Assembly (NCBI GenBank): GCA_017450105.1
Contig: JAFSXC010000006.1
Coordinates: forward strand, 1 to 64,000
Origin: Lachnospiraceae bacterium
Lineage (GTDB): Bacteria > Bacillota > Clostridia > Lachnospirales > Lachnospiraceae
Reading direction: 5' to 3'
Length of the DNA: 64,000 nt
The notes below the pieces were generated by a model. That model did not search any database, was not told the origin of the DNA, and saw nothing but the letters and a program-made list of their open reading frames with translations. Below are positions 25,502 through 34,455 of the stretch, in pieces (position 1 is the first letter of the stretch; each line of letters opens with the position of its first letter). The position numbers and the translations under genes are program-made.

Positions 25502-26512
25502 ATGAAAAATCTGCAGATCCCGGAGGGCTATAAGAGCGCACTGAACCTTCACGATACCCAGATCGCGATCAAGACCGTTAAGGACTTTTTTCAGATGCAG
25601 CTTGCCCAGAACCTGATGCTTCAGCGTGTGTCCGCGCCGCTGTTCGTGGATCCCGATACCGGTATGAACGATAATCTGAGCGGGTGGGAGCGGCCCGTGA
25701 GCTTTGGGATTAAGGAACAGAACGAAAAGGAGGCCCAGGTTGTCCAGTCGCTGGCCAAATGGAAGCGTTATGCCCTGAAAAAGTACGGGTTTTCGCTGTA
25801 TGAGGGCTTGTATACGGATATGAACGCGATCCGGCGGGATGAGGATACGGATAATATCCACTCGATCTTTGTGGACCAGTGGGACTGGGAAAAGGTGATC
25901 GAGCGGGAGGACCGGAATGAAGAGCATCTGAAGGAAACCGTGAGATCTGTCTACCGGGCGCTTCGGAAGACCGAGAAATTTATGGCGATCCAGTATGACT
26001 ATATTGACGAGATCCTGCCTCATGATATCTTTTTTATCACAAGCCAGGAGCTTTTGGAGCGTTATCCCGAGCTGACAGCGAAGGAGAGGGAAGCGAAGAT
26101 CACAGAGGAAAAGGGCTCGGTCTTTATTCAGAAGATCGGGGACAAGCTGAGTGACGGAAAACCCCATGATATGCGCTCCCCGGACTATGACGACTGGGAG
26201 CTGAACGGGGATATTCTGGTCTGGTTCCCGGTGCTGTCGATCGCTCTCGAGCTGTCCTCGATGGGAATCCGTGTGGATCAGGAGGCGTTAAGGAGCCAGC
26301 TTGAGAAGGCCGGCTGCCCGGAAAGAGCCGATCTTCCGTTCCAGAAGGCGATCCTGAACGAGGAGGTCCCCTTTACGATCGGAGGCGGGATCGGCCAGAG
26401 CCGGATCTGTATGTTCTTCCTGCGGAAGTGCCATGTGGGCGAGGTGCAGTCCTCTCTCTGGCCGAAGGAGGTCGAGGAGGAATGTGCAAAACGCGGGATT
26501 GCGCTGCTGTAA
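25502..26512 (+). CDS. asnA: aspartate-ammonia ligase (asparagine synthetase A)
   Basis: 336 residues, class II aminoacyl-tRNA synthetase fold. It makes asparagine from aspartate, ammonia and ATP. Family blocks are QRVSAPLFVDPDTGMNDNL near the N-terminus, VQSLAKWKRYALKKYGF, YVDQWDWE-like FVDQWDWEKVI and the C-terminal FTIGGGIGQSRICMFFL. The start at 25502 follows GAGGAGAAAG; the frame extends upstream without homology. First gene of a plus-strand operon running to the FNT channel. Confidence 0.97.
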   Translation: MKNLQIPEGYKSALNLHDTQIAIKTVKDFFQMQLAQNLMLQRVSAPLFVDPDTGMNDNLSGWERPVSFGIKEQNEKEAQVVQSLAKWKRYALKKYGFSLYEGLYTDMNAIRRDEDTDNIHSIFVDQWDWEKVIEREDRNEEHLKETVRSVYRALRKTEKFMAIQYDYIDEILPHDIFFITSQELLERYPELTAKEREAKITEEKGSVFIQKIGDKLSDGKPHDMRSPDYDDWELNGDILVWFPVLSIALELSSMGIRVDQEALRSQLEKAGCPERADLPFQKAILNEEVPFTIGGGIGQSRICMFFLRKCHVGEVQSSLWPKEVEEECAKRGIALL

Positions 26513-26516
26513 AGAG

Positions 26517-26894
26517 ATGGGTGCGTTCCGGAAAAGGGTCTCTGACGCGATGGACCGTGTGGAGCGGTTTTTGGAGGAGAGCGCGCGGTGCGGCGCGGAT
26601 TTCAGGGCTTCGGAGGTGTCTCTTCTGATTTTAAAGGGGGATCTTATAAAAGAAACCCTGGAGGACCTGCTGCGGGAAGCGGAGGAGCTGGCCGAAAAAC
26701 AGGAGGACCCGGTAACAAAAAGCCTGTGCCTCCAGCTTCAGGGAGTGCTGACAGCGGAGGAAAAGGGACTGATAAAGGTCCTGGAGGCGCTGAAAACCGC
26801 TGATAAGGCCGGAAGGCTGGATGCGGAGGCCGCACTTCACAGGGAGTTAAAGAGGATTCGGGAGAAATTATGGGTAAAAGAAAACGAAAACTGA
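26517..26894 (+). CDS. small helical protein of unknown function
   Basis: Not recognised. About 125 residues from the ATG at 26517, 4 bases after asnA; the ribosome site is weak, so coupling is assumed. The sequence is almost entirely charged helix (DRVERFLEESARCGADF, LIKETLEDLLREAEELAEK, ALHRELKRIREKLWVKENEN), suggesting a coiled-coil or helical bundle. There is no signal or membrane segment. The end overlaps the next gene by 25 bases. Position beside a membrane protein and a VWA lipoprotein suggests it may serve that complex. Confidence 0.6.
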   Translation: MGAFRKRVSDAMDRVERFLEESARCGADFRASEVSLLILKGDLIKETLEDLLREAEELAEKQEDPVTKSLCLQLQGVLTAEEKGLIKVLEALKTADKAGRLDAEAALHRELKRIREKLWVKENEN

Positions 26895-27634
26895 ATGCGG
26901 TGGATGTCCTGTCCCTTCTGCTCCTTGCGCTGTTTCTGGCCGGAGTGCTGGTTTGCCTTGGCCTAAAGGATACGCTTGTGACCTACATCGGGATCCGGCT
27001 TTACAATGTCCTGATGCTGATGCTTTCGGTGCTGCTCGCTGTTGCGGGGGTTCTGGTTGTGATCCGGCTCCTTCGGTTCCTCCGGCTGAAACGAAAGGAT
27101 GAGGAGGAATCGGCGAGACAGGCCGTGCTGCAGAAGGAGCAGGAGGCGTTAGACCGGCGGAAGAAGGCGAGACTCTCCGTTGAGGGAGCGATGGATCCGG
27201 CCGTTGTGAGGTCGCTTCTCGAAAAACAGGCATTGACCAGATGGACGATGTATTACGGGCCGATCTCGGAGATCGCGGATCAGATGCGCCAGATGGATAC
27301 CTATCAGGAAAGGCTGTCCCATCTTCTGCAGAATAACGGGGCCGAGACTCTTTCCGATACGGAGACCGTTCTGAACGAGGTCGAGCAGTACCTGTGCAAA
27401 AACGTCCGGAATGTAGTGAATTTTATGGATGTGGCGGATGACGATGCCGCCGGTGAGGTGGGAGAGAAGCTTAAGGCCTGCCAGATTGCGAATAAGGAGC
27501 TTCTGACCAAGACAAGAGATTTTGTATATGCCCTGGCGGAGTATCTGAACAACCAGGGCCGGGATTCGGATATGCGTATTCTGGAGACCTACCGGGATAC
27601 GATCCTTAAGCATCTCAAGGAGGAACCGATATGA
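26870..27634 (+). CDS. two-pass membrane protein with coiled-coil domain
   Basis: Not recognised. 254 residues. Two hydrophobic segments near the N-terminus (VLSLLLLALFLAGVLVCLGL and LMLMLSVLLAVAGVLVVIRLL) are followed by a charged coiled coil and a helical cytoplasmic domain to the end (ILETYRDTILKHLKEEPI). The layout recalls XpaC-like partners of TelA/VWA systems, but I see no motif that proves it. ATGA overlap with the next gene, a VWA lipoprotein, argues that the two act together at the membrane. Confidence 0.65.
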   Translation: MGKRKRKLNAVDVLSLLLLALFLAGVLVCLGLKDTLVTYIGIRLYNVLMLMLSVLLAVAGVLVVIRLLRFLRLKRKDEEESARQAVLQKEQEALDRRKKARLSVEGAMDPAVVRSLLEKQALTRWTMYYGPISEIADQMRQMDTYQERLSHLLQNNGAETLSDTETVLNEVEQYLCKNVRNVVNFMDVADDDAAGEVGEKLKACQIANKELLTKTRDFVYALAEYLNNQGRDSDMRILETYRDTILKHLKEEPI

Positions 27635-29298
27635 AAAAGAAAGCCTGTGCATGGATTCTCGTTTTTTGCTGTCTTTTTCTGTTTTCCGGCTGCAACGGAA
27701 TCTATGATGAGGGAGCGCCCGCTCTCTCGGAGAACGAAGCCAAAGCTGAGCTTTCCACGCTTCTGAAAAAGGTGGAGAAGAGAGAGGTCACGAACCCGAT
27801 CCTGGATATTTATTCCGATGATCTTTCGGAGCAGGCCGCGCTTGCGGATATTGATACCTTCCCGATTACCGAGGCCGGAACCGGCGAAATAGATATCGAG
27901 ATCGCCGCAGCGACGGAAATGAGCGCCGATGCCCCGGACGACTGGCTGAATGTAGTCGCCAAGCGTTTTAACCGCGAGGGCTACCATGTCGGCTCCAAAA
28001 GTGTGTCCGTGTCCATTCGAAAAATTACCTCGGGCGAGGTGGTGACCTATATTAAGGCCGGGAAATACCAGCCGAACGTCTATGTGCCCAGTAACTACGC
28101 CTGGGGAGAGATGCTGGAGGCCTCCGGGATCGGGATAGAAAAGATGGAGGACCGGATCGCGGGGAATACGGCCGGGCTGCTGATCAAGAAGGATGTCTAT
28201 GAGGGCTTTACGTCGAAATACGGCCAGGCCACAGTCGATTCGGTTCTGAAGGCCGCCAATGCCGGGGATCTGAATTTCGCCTATACGAATCCCTATACCT
28301 CGAGCACGGGTTTGAATATCCTGTGCGCCATGCTGAAGGCCTTTGACCCGTCGGATCCCCTGTCGGACAAGGCCGCGGATGCCCTTTTGGAGTACCAGAA
28401 AAATTCGCCTCCGGTGGCCTATACGACGGCGGTTTTGAGAAATTCCGCAAAGAAGGGCCTGGTGAACGCGATGGTTATGGAGGAGCAGGCCTATGTCAAT
28501 ACGCCGGAGCTCAGGAGCTATGAGTACATTCCGGCCGGGATCCGGCATGACCATCCGGTCTATGTGTTTGACTGGGACACAGAGGAGGAAAAGGCGGCCG
28601 CGCAGCTCTTCGTAACCTACTGCCTGTCTGACGACAGCCAGGAAGCGGCTACGGAAAAGGGCTTTAACCGCCATGACGACTATGTTTCCCAGGACCCCGG
28701 GATGACCGGAAACGACTATATTTCCGCCCAGAAGATCTGGAAGCAGAATAAGAACGGCGGACGGCCGGTGGCGGCGGTCTTTGTCGCGGATGTATCCGGC
28801 TCGATGGACGGGGAGCCCTTAAACTCCCTGAAAAATTCCCTGATCAGCGCCTCCTCCTACATCGGCTCGGAGCATTACATCGGCCTGGTCAGCTATTCCA
28901 GCGATGTAACGGTCCATCTTCCGATCGCGGAATTTGACGATAAGCAGAGAGCCTTCTTCTCCGGAGAGGTAAAGGCCTTGACGGCCAACGGCGGAACCGC
29001 TACCTATGACGCGGTGCTGGTGGCTCTGGATATGCTGGAGAAGATCCGGGAGGAGGTACCGAACGCCAAGCCCATGCTCTTTGTGCTGACGGACGGAGAG
29101 CAGAACCAGGGGTACGGCCTGAACCGGATCCGCGGGATCGTCGGGGGACTCAGCGTTCCGGTGTATACGATTGCCTATAATTATAATGATAACGGAGAGC
29201 TCGAGACGCTGTCCGGGATCAACGAAGCCGCGACGATCCGGGCGGGGAGCGATGATATCGTAAACCAGCTCCGAAATCTGTTTAATGTTCAGCTATAA
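27631..29298 (+). CDS. lipoprotein with solute-binding-like and VWA domains
   Basis: 555 residues. A signal peptide ends in the lipobox LFSGC (cysteine near residue 22). Residues 60-350 look like an extracellular substrate-binding protein (DWLNVVAKRFN, GKYQPNVYVPSNYAWGEML, AAAQLFVTYCLS). Residues 385-555 are a von Willebrand A domain with an intact MIDAS: DVSGSMDG, NGGTATYD and LTDGEQN. It is therefore a surface-anchored metal-dependent adhesion or assembly factor. Fusions of these two domains exist in clostridia and elsewhere; the ligand is unknown. The stop lies inside or next to the gatB start. Confidence 0.85.
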   Translation: MKKKACAWILVFCCLFLFSGCNGIYDEGAPALSENEAKAELSTLLKKVEKREVTNPILDIYSDDLSEQAALADIDTFPITEAGTGEIDIEIAAATEMSADAPDDWLNVVAKRFNREGYHVGSKSVSVSIRKITSGEVVTYIKAGKYQPNVYVPSNYAWGEMLEASGIGIEKMEDRIAGNTAGLLIKKDVYEGFTSKYGQATVDSVLKAANAGDLNFAYTNPYTSSTGLNILCAMLKAFDPSDPLSDKAADALLEYQKNSPPVAYTTAVLRNSAKKGLVNAMVMEEQAYVNTPELRSYEYIPAGIRHDHPVYVFDWDTEEEKAAAQLFVTYCLSDDSQEAATEKGFNRHDDYVSQDPGMTGNDYISAQKIWKQNKNGGRPVAAVFVADVSGSMDGEPLNSLKNSLISASSYIGSEHYIGLVSYSSDVTVHLPIAEFDDKQRAFFSGEVKALTANGGTATYDAVLVALDMLEKIREEVPNAKPMLFVLTDGEQNQGYGLNRIRGIVGGLSVPVYTIAYNYNDNGELETLSGINEAATIRAGSDDIVNQLRNLFNVQL

Positions 29299-29302
29299 CG
29301 GT

Positions 29303-30727
29303 ATGGATTACGAAACCGTTATCGGTCTGGAGGTGCATATTGAGCTGCTGACGAAGACCAAGATCTTCTGCGCCTGCAGCGCCGCCTTCGGAGGAGAACC
29401 GAATACGCATACCTGTCCGGTCTGCACGGGCCAGCCCGGATCGCTCCCGGTCCTGAACCGGCGCGTGGTGGAGCTTGCGGCAGCCGTCGGGCTGGCCTTG
29501 AACTGTACGATTGAAAAGCGGCCGCGCTTTGACCGGAAGAACTATTTTTACCCGGATAATCCCCAGAATTATCAGATCTCCCAGCTTTATGCGCCTCTGT
29601 GTCAAAACGGATTTCTGGACGTCGAAACGGAGGAGGGAGAAAAACGCCTCCGGATCCATGAGATTCATATGGAGGAGGACGCGGGAAAGCTCCTGCACAG
29701 CCCGGAGGGGGATGTTTCCTTCGTGGACTATAACCGGGCCGGGGTGCCGCTGATCGAGATCGTGACCGAGCCGGATATGAGAAACGCCGACGAGGTTTTG
29801 GCCTTTCTCGAGAAGCTCCGCTTACGGGTACAATACCTTGGCGCCTCGGACTGCCGGATGAATGAGGGGTCGCTGCGGGTGGATGTGAATCTCTCGCTTA
29901 GGAAAAAGGGAGAGAAGACCCTGGGCACACGTACAGAGATGAAAAACCTGAATTCCTTCCGTGCCGTCAAACGGGCCATCGAAGCCGAAGCGCTGCGCCA
30001 GGCAAAGCTTTTGTCAGAGCATGGGAGCGTGGAGCAGGAGACCAGACGCTGGGATGACGGAGAGGGAGTGTCCTATCCGATGCGCTCCAAGGAGGATGTT
30101 TCGGATTACCGGTATTTCCCGGAGCCCGATCTTCCGGGGCTGATCCTGACCGACGAATGGATCGAAGACCTGCGAAAGGGCCTGCCGGAATTTCGCGAGG
30201 AAAAAAGAAGACGGTTTGTCAAGGACTACGGTCTGACCGATTACGATGCCGGGGTACTGACGGCGTCGAAGGACATGGCGGACTTCTTTGAGACAACGGC
30301 GGCGCTGTGCAATAACCCCAAGAAGACGGCGAACTGGCTGATGGGGGAAACGCTGCGGCTGAAAAGAGAGGCAGGGCAGACAGAGGATAAAATTCCCTTC
30401 TCTCCGGAGCATCTTGCGAAGCTGATCCGCCTTACGGAGGAGGGGAAGCTGAATTCCACGCTGGCGAAGGAGGTCTTTTTCGTCATGTTCCGTGAGGATA
30501 AGGACCCCTTGGAGGAAGCGGAGGAGAGGGGACTTCTGGCCGTAACGGATGAGGAGACCATGCGTAAGCAGATAAAGGAAGTGCTTTCTGAAAACCCGGG
30601 GCCCGTGGAGCAGTATCGAAGCGGTACGGAAAAGGTATTTGGTTTTCTGGTGGGGCAGACGATGAAAAAGCTGAAAGGAAAGGGGGATCCGGCGGTGATC
30701 CAAAGGATCCTGAAGGAAGAGCTATGA
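29303..30727 (+). CDS. gatB: Asp-tRNA(Asn)/Glu-tRNA(Gln) amidotransferase subunit B
   Basis: About 474 residues. It starts YETVIGLEVHIEL, the conserved GatB opening, and contains CPVCTGQPGSLPVLNR, KNYFYPDNPQNYQISQ and the GatB/YqeY tail (TVEQYRSG-like PVEQYRSGTEKVFGFLVGQTMKK). It activates the misacylated tRNA for amidation. I chose the ATG at 29303; one at 29285, inside the VWA gene, is equally in frame, and neither has a ribosome site, so translation is probably coupled. It is separated from gatCA by about 4 kb and lies on the other strand. Confidence 0.95.
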   Translation: MDYETVIGLEVHIELLTKTKIFCACSAAFGGEPNTHTCPVCTGQPGSLPVLNRRVVELAAAVGLALNCTIEKRPRFDRKNYFYPDNPQNYQISQLYAPLCQNGFLDVETEEGEKRLRIHEIHMEEDAGKLLHSPEGDVSFVDYNRAGVPLIEIVTEPDMRNADEVLAFLEKLRLRVQYLGASDCRMNEGSLRVDVNLSLRKKGEKTLGTRTEMKNLNSFRAVKRAIEAEALRQAKLLSEHGSVEQETRRWDDGEGVSYPMRSKEDVSDYRYFPEPDLPGLILTDEWIEDLRKGLPEFREEKRRRFVKDYGLTDYDAGVLTASKDMADFFETTAALCNNPKKTANWLMGETLRLKREAGQTEDKIPFSPEHLAKLIRLTEEGKLNSTLAKEVFFVMFREDKDPLEEAEERGLLAVTDEETMRKQIKEVLSENPGPVEQYRSGTEKVFGFLVGQTMKKLKGKGDPAVIQRILKEEL

Positions 30728-31467
30728 CGGAGGTGCTGAAGGCCTATGATCTGGCCGGTCAGAAAAAATGCGGCCTGTCGGTCGGGAAAATGCTTATTCT
30801 CGGGCTTTTTGCCGGGGCATTCATCGCCCTTGGCGGCCTGGGCAGCCAGTTCGCCGGGACGATCGTAAACAAATTTGCCGGCGCCTTTGTTTTCCCGGTC
30901 GGGCTCATGATGGTGGTTCTGACCGGAGCCGAGCTTTTTACCGGAAACTGCCTGCTGATCATGCCGGTGGTGAGAAGGGCGGTAAGCCTGCCGAGGATGC
31001 TTCTGTCCTGGCTCATCGTTTATATCGGAAATGCCCTCGGCGGTCTTCTTATCGCGTGCGCGGTTTACGGCGCCGGGGTTTTGCCGGAGGAGGCGAGAGC
31101 GGCCGCCGTCAGCGCGTATCAGACGAAATGTGCGCTTTCGGCGCCGGAGCTTCTGATCCGCGGAATCCTTTGTAATGTTCTGGTCTGCATCGCTGTTTAT
31201 CTTGCCTTTGCCGCGAAGGATGTGCCCGGGAAGATCCTCTCTCTGTTTTTCCCGACGATGCTGTTTGTCCTTTGCTCCTTTGAGCACAGCATCGCAAACT
31301 GGTATTTCCTTCCGCTCGGAAGCCTTTACGCGGGAAGCGGAGTCCTAAACGGATCCATGGCCGCAAACCTATGCCTCGTTACTCTGGGAAACATTCTCGG
31401 CGGCGCTGGGATCGTGGGACTGGGGTTTGCTTATGCAGGAAAAACAGCCGTAAAACGGGACAAATAA
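30724..31467 (+). CDS. formate/nitrite transporter family channel
   Basis: 247 residues with six hydrophobic segments. FNT signatures are visible: GAELFTGNCLLIMP after the second to third helix, RGILCNVLVCIAVYLA and CSFEHSIANWYFLP. Pentameric channels of this family pass formate, nitrite, hydrosulfide or lactate; the substrate here is not predictable by eye. ATGA overlap with gatB; last gene of the asnA operon, ending at the terminator at 31475-31514. Confidence 0.88.
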   Translation: MTEVLKAYDLAGQKKCGLSVGKMLILGLFAGAFIALGGLGSQFAGTIVNKFAGAFVFPVGLMMVVLTGAELFTGNCLLIMPVVRRAVSLPRMLLSWLIVYIGNALGGLLIACAVYGAGVLPEEARAAAVSAYQTKCALSAPELLIRGILCNVLVCIAVYLAFAAKDVPGKILSLFFPTMLFVLCSFEHSIANWYFLPLGSLYAGSGVLNGSMAANLCLVTLGNILGGAGIVGLGFAYAGKTAVKRDK

Positions 31468-31474
31468 AGACACG

Positions 31475-31514
31475 AAAAAACCGCCGCGCAGAAACGCGGC
31501 GGTCTTTCTTTTTC
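31475..31514. terminator. bidirectional terminator between the FNT gene and csp
   Basis: ACCGCCGCG and CGCGGCGGT form a perfect 9-bp stem with a CAGAAA loop, flanked by an A run on the left and a T-rich run on the right. It can end both the asnA-FNT transcript and the convergent csp transcript. Confidence 0.93.
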
Positions 31515-31523
31515 ACCTTGGTC

Positions 31524-31724
31524 TTATTGGATCACGGTAACGTTTGTGGCCTGCGGGCCCTTCTCGCCTTCACTAATCTCGAACTCTACGGAAGCACCCT
31601 CCGGAAGATCCTTAAAGCCTTCCATATTAATTCCGGAATAATGTACGAAAACATCCTTTCCACTTTCATCCGAGATAAAGCCGTAGCCTTTTTGCCTGTT
31701 GAACCACTTCACAGTACCTTTCAT
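31524..31724 (-). CDS. cold shock protein, CspA family
   Basis: 66 residues, single cold-shock domain. RNP1 is KGYGFISD and RNP2 is DVFVHYSG. It binds single-stranded nucleic acid and acts as an RNA chaperone. The start at 31724 has GGAGGG with normal spacing; a TTG 18 bases upstream would sit on that site. The leader is short (under 60 bases), so the long CspA cold-sensing leader is absent. Confidence 0.95.
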   Translation of the reverse strand: MKGTVKWFNRQKGYGFISDESGKDVFVHYSGINMEGFKDLPEGASVEFEISEGEKGPQATNVTVIQ

Positions 31725-31778
31725 TTCTTTTTTTCCCTCCAAGATCTAAATATTCTGACTGTGCATAAGCACTTAGTT

Positions 31779-31807
31779 ATAATAGCACAAAATCTTGATC
31801 TGTTCAA
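31779..31807 (-). promoter_or_regulatory. sigma-A promoter of csp
   Basis: On the minus strand TTGAAC (31802-31807) and TATTAT (31779-31784) are 17 bases apart, 54 bases before the csp ATG. The -35 overlaps the last codons of the upstream DUF5721 gene. GTGCATAAGCAC just downstream is a near-palindrome at the likely start region. Confidence 0.7.
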
Positions 31808-32286
31808 CCGATTTCTTCAACAATTATACCAAGACGGTGCAAAAGACCGCGTGCATAGTCATCCCACGACCTGTCAAGGACATGGTCCATGGAGAAGCTC
31901 CCCCGGGAAAGCCCGGTCACCATCGTAAGTCTGTTTTCCTGAAACCGCAGGGAAAGCAGGCATTGATCCCGGTCCTCAGCGCCGAGCGACCGGGCCTCCC
32001 GGGAAGAGAGCACCAGCGTAAACCGGAAGGACAGAGGCGTCCGGTTCCCCCGAATCAGCGAGAAGACCCTTGCCTTCATCAGCCTCCAAGGGAGGTAAAC
32101 CTGTTCCTCCAGCCCGAGCTCCGCAAGCTCTTCGGTATTGTAATAAGCGGTATTGATCTTCCCGTCCAGACGATAGGTGGTCTCCAGCGCCAGCGTTCCC
32201 TCGGAAAACAGGAAGGAATCGAAGGCCTCCTCCATCAGAAGGAGCTGCATGCATTTTTTTACTTCCGGTATTTGAAGAGCGATCAT
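31804..32286 (-). CDS. DUF5721 family protein
   Basis: 160 residues, soluble. The opening IALQIPEVKKCMQLLLMEEAFDSFL and the segment YRLDGKINTAYYNTEE fit the Lachnospiraceae-centred DUF5721 family, for which no function is known to me. ATGA overlap with the aldo/keto reductase gene upstream. It ends the SIMPL-to-DUF5721 operon. Confidence 0.75.
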   Translation of the reverse strand: MIALQIPEVKKCMQLLLMEEAFDSFLFSEGTLALETTYRLDGKINTAYYNTEELAELGLEEQVYLPWRLMKARVFSLIRGNRTPLSFRFTLVLSSREARSLGAEDRDQCLLSLRFQENRLTMVTGLSRGSFSMDHVLDRSWDDYARGLLHRLGIIVEEIG

Positions 32287-33464
32287 TTACGGAACATGAA
32301 CTTTCTGGCAACAGCCATGGCAGCGCGGTAGGGAAGGGGCCGTACCTCCCTGTCCGCTTCCTTGAGGAGCTCTACGATGGGAAGATGCTGCGGACAATGG
32401 GATTCACATTTTTTACAACCCACGCACTGCGTCGCAAACGAGGGCTCACGCCGGATCGCGGTCGTCTGGAAGTATTCATTCCGGCCGGCCCGTTTGCTCT
32501 CGGTGTACATTGTATTGTAGCAGCGGAACAGCCCCGGAATATCCACACCCTGGGGACAGGGCATGCAATAACGGCATTCCGTGCAGCCCACCTTGATCCG
32601 GGAAAGGATGATTTTACGGATCTTTTTGATCAGAATATGATCCTCTCTTGTCAGGGATCCGGGCTCGGTTTGCGAAGCGATGCGCAGGTTCTCCTTCAGC
32701 ATTTCCATCGAATTCATACCCGAAAGGACCGTAGTCACTCCGCTCTGGTCATAAAGCCAGCGGAACGCCCACTCCGCCGGGGAATAGCCGCGCTCGTTCT
32801 GCCGGATCAGCCGCTTTGCTGCCTCCGGAAGGAGCGAGACCAGCTTTCCGCCTCTTAAGGGCTCCATGATGATCACCGGGATCCCCTTTTCCTCCGCGGC
32901 AAGAAGACCCTTTTTCCCGGCCTGGCTGTTCACATCCAGATAGTTGTACTGGATCTGGCAGAAATCCCAGTCATAGGCATCGAGAATCTTAAGAAACATC
33001 TCCGTATTTCCGTGGAAGGAAAAACCGATGTTCGTGATCTCTCCCGACTGCTTTTTCCGGCGGATCCAGTCCCGGATCCCAAGCCGGTCAAGGTTTTCCC
33101 AGGAGGCGATATCCGTCATCATGTGCATCAGATAGTAGTCAATATGATCGGTTTTCAGACGCTTTTTCTGCTCCTCGAAATACCGGTCGATGGCCGAGGA
33201 GTTCTTTACCAGGTACTGCGGCAGCTTTGTGGCGATATAGACCTTGTCCCGGACGTGGTTCCGCTCCAATATGGTACCCAGCGCCTCCTCGCTTCCGGGA
33301 TAGATATAGGCGGTATCAAAATAATTGATGCCGCCTCTGATTGCTGCCAGGATCTCTTTTTCCGCTTTTTCCAGATCAATCCCCGGACCCTTCCGGGAAA
33401 AACGCATACAGCCGTAGCCCAGAACCGACAGCTCACGGCCGTATTTATCCTTCCGATAATTCAT
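32283..33464 (-). CDS. aldo/keto reductase with C-terminal 4Fe-4S domain
   Basis: 393 residues. An AKR TIM barrel fills residues 1-280 (LGYGCMRF, INYFDTAYIYPGSEEALG, the catalytic lysine in YIATKL and the histidine in YYLMHMM). The C-terminal 110 residues carry two cysteine clusters, CTECRYCMPCP and CVGCKKCESHCP, expected to hold [4Fe-4S] centres. This class is common in anaerobes and is probably ferredoxin-linked rather than NADPH-only. The substrate is unknown. ATGA overlap with the SseB-like gene. Confidence 0.92.
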   Translation of the reverse strand: MNYRKDKYGRELSVLGYGCMRFSRKGPGIDLEKAEKEILAAIRGGINYFDTAYIYPGSEEALGTILERNHVRDKVYIATKLPQYLVKNSSAIDRYFEEQKKRLKTDHIDYYLMHMMTDIASWENLDRLGIRDWIRRKKQSGEITNIGFSFHGNTEMFLKILDAYDWDFCQIQYNYLDVNSQAGKKGLLAAEEKGIPVIIMEPLRGGKLVSLLPEAAKRLIRQNERGYSPAEWAFRWLYDQSGVTTVLSGMNSMEMLKENLRIASQTEPGSLTREDHILIKKIRKIILSRIKVGCTECRYCMPCPQGVDIPGLFRCYNTMYTESKRAGRNEYFQTTAIRREPSFATQCVGCKKCESHCPQHLPIVELLKEADREVRPLPYRAAMAVARKFMFRK

Positions 33465-34405
33465 ACTGTTTCTCCTTCTCCAAACAATTCATCATAAAGC
33501 TCCAGAACCCGGGTCATCTCCACGCCCTCCGTGGGCCCTTCGGAGACCTCGGTGCGCTTTCCCTTCGGATCGGCATACATGATCCTCGTTCCCTGCCTTC
33601 CCTCCTCGGTTTCAATCGTATAGAAGGCGGTATTTCCGCCATCCTCGTTCAAAAGAAGGTAGGCCCGTAAGGCTTTTGTCTTCGCCTGTTCCTCCGGAAG
33701 ATCCAGACGGATCAGGGTCAGCGCATCCCGGATATTCAGCGCCATCACGGAGAACTGGTCCTCGTCCAGCGAGGGAAGCGAAAGGCCATCCCCGGCTTCC
33801 TCCATAACCTCCAGAAGAAAGGCACCCTCCTCCTTTTCAAGCCGTTCCATGAAGCTTCGCGAATCCTTATAAAGCTCCTTCGGAAAAATCTCGGTTTCCA
33901 GCCGGAAGAGAGGCGATACCGGCGATTTTGTCTCCTGCTTCTTCTGCGCTCCGGCCGCCCTCGCCTGCATACTCTTGAAATCATTCAGCATATGCTGCAG
34001 CGCATCCTTTTTTAACAGAATGTTCTGCGAGAACGGATTGATCGCGATCCCGGTCATCTGGGTATTCCGGACGGTCAGCTCCGCCATCGCGATAAACGGC
34101 ATCTGCAGGATCACCTCGGGCTTCGGCGAACCCTTAATGATGGCCTGGTCCAGATAGGCGGGGACGAAAAATTCGTTGTCCTTATTTTTGATCGCGGCAG
34201 GAAAGGGCCGTTTCTCCGGCGGAAGAACGAGCTTCCCTCCGACGTTTTTCGGCTTCAGGTCCTTCGGATCCGTTCCCGGCGGGAAGACTCCCGGCACAAA
34301 AAAGACGTAGCTCATGATCTCCCGGACCATGGCGATCTGATTCTCCGGACTCTGCTCCTGCAGAAAGCGGTTCATGGCAGCCTCCAGATTTTCCTTTTTT
34401 CCCAT
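33461..34405 (-). CDS. SseB N-terminal domain protein
   Basis: About 314 residues. The N-terminal half resembles the SseB domain (VFFVPGVFPPG, FFVPAYLDQAII, AINPFSQNILLKKDALQHM). The C-terminal half is unassigned (FRLETEIFPKELYKDSRSF). The start at 34405 gives the better N-terminus; AAAGGAG lies 14 bases upstream, a little long. Function unknown; despite the name, no secretion genes are nearby. Confidence 0.7.
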   Translation of the reverse strand: MGKKENLEAAMNRFLQEQSPENQIAMVREIMSYVFFVPGVFPPGTDPKDLKPKNVGGKLVLPPEKRPFPAAIKNKDNEFFVPAYLDQAIIKGSPKPEVILQMPFIAMAELTVRNTQMTGIAINPFSQNILLKKDALQHMLNDFKSMQARAAGAQKKQETKSPVSPLFRLETEIFPKELYKDSRSFMERLEKEEGAFLLEVMEEAGDGLSLPSLDEDQFSVMALNIRDALTLIRLDLPEEQAKTKALRAYLLLNEDGGNTAFYTIETEEGRQGTRIMYADPKGKRTEVSEGPTEGVEMTRVLELYDELFGEGETV

Positions 34406-34455
34406 TTCAGTAAAAACTCCTTTCAAAATCCGTATTTCCGATCGGATAGCCTTCT

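Noticed and set aside
27589..28674. A 361-codon minus-strand open frame
   Set aside because: Antisense to the VWA lipoprotein; Arg/Gly/His-rich composition and no homology I can see.
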